Source: Voacanga thouarsii (lineage: Eukaryota; Streptophyta; Magnoliopsida; Gentianales; Apocynaceae). From it: 64,000 nt of DNA. Both the position numbers and the translations under genes were made by a program. The stretch is taken from assembly GCA_026120185.1 (NCBI GenBank), contig JANUWF010001190.1:2542001-2606000 (forward strand), read 5' to 3'. Position 1 is the first letter of the stretch, and every line of letters begins with the position of its first letter. Of the stretch, positions 62,453 to 64,000 are shown piece by piece. The notes under the pieces were generated by a model, which had not been told where the DNA came from, did no database searches, and was given only the letters and a program-made list of their open reading frames with translations.

Positions 62453-62625
62453 AACGTTTTAATTTCTCTCGTAAAAAAAAAGGACGTCTCTATTTTGTGG
62501 ACCACTTTATCTTATACATTTCTTGGTGAATATGTTCTTACTCCATTTTTGAGTTGACAGGTTTGAAATTCAAATTTTATTTTATATTAACGTAATTATT
62601 TAAAAGTACACAATTTCAAGCAACA
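61201..62625. other. Intergenic spacer after RBCS
   Basis: No gene is seen. A 77-codon frame at 61391-61624 has no recognisable product. AT-rich sequence and a long (TA)n tract at 62409-62450 lead up to the tRNA gene. Confidence 0.5.
62409..62450. repeat. (AT)n microsatellite
   Basis: This is a pure AT dinucleotide tract of about 21 units. Confidence 0.95.
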
Positions 62626-62698
62626 GTTGCTGTGGTGTAGTGGTTATCACGTTAGTCTTACACACTAAAGGCCCCCAGTTCGATCCTGGGCAGCAACA
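62626..62698 (+). tRNA. tRNA-Val (anticodon UAC)
   Basis: The 73-nt gene folds as a cloverleaf. The acceptor stem GTTGCTG pairs with CAGCAAC (62691-62697) and A62698 is the discriminator. The D-arm holds the A-box TGGTGTAGTGGTTATCACG. The anticodon stem TTAGT/ACTAA encloses the loop CTTACAC with anticodon TAC at 62659-62661. The T-arm has the B-box GTTCGATCC. A T-run at 62709-62715 shortly downstream can end Pol III transcription. No intron and no encoded CCA are present, as expected for a nuclear gene. Confidence 0.95.
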
Positions 62699-62880
62699 AA
62701 GAGTTGTACATTTTTTTGGCACACCTAATTATTAGGCATAAGATTAATTTACACTATTTATTTTATTTTCATTACATTGACATACATAATTGTTTGGCAT
62801 ATATTTACGTCATTACATTCACACACATAATTATCTTATGTTCCTTTTTTATTTTTTATATTTTTATAGTTATCTTTTTT

Positions 62881-62924
<44 letters not shown>

Positions 62925-63284
62925 CTTTTCTACATTTGCATAATTTGACATAAGTTTATGTCGTTATATTAACACACATAATTATCTTTTGTGTATGTTT
63001 TATTTTTTATATTTTATATTTTTAAACGACATATAATAAGATTTACTATTTCTGCATATGATTTGCATTTTTAATGCATACTGATTGCATACACTACTCA
63101 TTTAAACATATATAGAATAAGTTCCTTGTTTAACACACAAACTTATTTCTTACTTTCCAAAGCATACCTTAGACATTTAATGATTTATTTTACAAGTTAA
63201 CTAGTTAAATTTTGTTCTAAAAGAAGTACAAAATGATACACAATTATTGAAGAATCTTTGTTGCTTTGATGTGGGTTTTTAAAC

Positions 63285-63327
<43 letters not shown>

Positions 63328-63779
63328 GTATTATACATTAGGAGGAACAATATCGATACATGTAAATTGAATTCAAAATGTATTATTTGATAAAGTATTT
63401 CTAAGTAATTGAAAGTATCTCCAATATCTTTGTTTAGCTTTATAGAATTTTTATATTAAAAAAAATAAAAAGTATAACAGTTTCTTCCTTAATCTTCCAA
63501 GAATATGATACTTAAATTATCCTCAAAGTTTAAAACACTATTTCCAAATCCATCCTACCAAGCAAAGTTAGCTACAGAGGGGTTTTAATCCACTTCCCTA
63601 CCTCACTTCTAGGACAAAGTAGCAAGAATGAGTTGATGTCATTAACAGGCTTGTGTTTCTATCTAAATGCCATAGAAGGAGGAGATCAAAATATTACCAA
63701 TAGCAGCATTGCTTAGTCAATAAAGGATTCTAAAGCAGGATGAGCAGATCTATCGTGCCAGGTCTTTAATTAGTTTATG

Positions 63780-63833
<54 letters not shown>

Positions 63834-64000
63834 TTATTTATTTATTTATGTACATGTATAAGTTTCTTGTGCTTAGAATTATTAAGTCAAAGAGAGTTTC
63901 TTGTCTTTTCCTGCACAACTATTTGGACCAACCAAAACTTTCTAAGTGTTTGTTGAAATTTGACCAATAACTTATCCCACTAAAGGTTTTCTGTTTTTAT
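62699..64000. other. AT-rich intergenic DNA with microsatellites
   Basis: No gene is visible. It includes (TA)n at 62885-62922, (TA)n grading into (TATG)n at 63290-63330, and a compound tract at 63780-63849. Two diverged copies of a short segment (CATTACATTGACATACATAA type) occur near 62770, 62810 and 62965. Confidence 0.5.
63780..63849. repeat. Compound microsatellite (AC)n(AT)n(TTTA)n
   Basis: Three adjoining simple-repeat types in 70 bp: about nine AC, about sixteen AT and five TTTA units. Confidence 0.95.

Overview
The window is nuclear DNA from a flowering plant, almost certainly a eudicot. The evidence is a nuclear RuBisCO small-subunit gene with a chloroplast transit peptide and the two-intron layout usual in eudicots, a CYP735A cytokinin hydroxylase, a class II LOB-domain gene, a multi-KH RNA-binding gene, AT-rich intergenic DNA full of (TA)n tracts, and a typical plant transposon load. 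I cannot name the species.

Host genes: CYP735A (+, 15934-19615, five exons, 517 aa); a KH-domain RNA-binding protein (-, 25504-30761, seven coding exons, 679 aa, probably with a ~2 kb 5'UTR intron reaching 32830); a class II LBD gene (-, 35159-36148, two exons, 293 aa); RBCS (+, 60310-61029, three exons, 180 aa) with a textbook light-responsive promoter; and a tRNA-Val(UAC) at 62626-62698. All splice sites listed are GT-AG and every model stays in frame from start to stop. These genes are functionally unrelated and are not an operon or an obvious cluster.

Mobile DNA region by region: 3682-9292 is a complete Ty1/copia element (minus strand) with two 367-bp LTRs that differ at one base and a perfect AGATG duplication, but its gag-pol is broken. 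10150-13268 is an inverted-repeat element split by a ~1.9 kb LTR that looks like an Angela/BARE-type solo LTR. An RTE-type LINE tail (28773-29432) sits antisense in KH-gene intron 1, and a tRNA-type SINE (33157-33370) sits just upstream of that gene. A non-autonomous hAT (37768-38440) and two related Stowaway-like MITEs (41180-41479 and 59442-59642) follow. 43389-55163 is a very large Mutator-like element (about 11.8 kb between ~70-bp terminal inverted repeats) carrying a decayed FAR1-type transposase on the minus strand, an opposing gene that resembles the N-terminal part of the Ulp1-associated proteins of plant MULEs, and oppositely oriented minisatellite arrays. 55370-58611 is a decayed autonomous-type hAT element with GC-rich ends, about 200 bp outside the MULE end.

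I looked for an undescribed system. The strongest candidate for a second look is the 11.8-kb MULE, because of its divergent gene pair, inverted tandem arrays, internal TIR remnant and missing target duplication. It looks like a composite or nested transposon, not a new class of biology. The rest is recognisable plant gene and transposon content.
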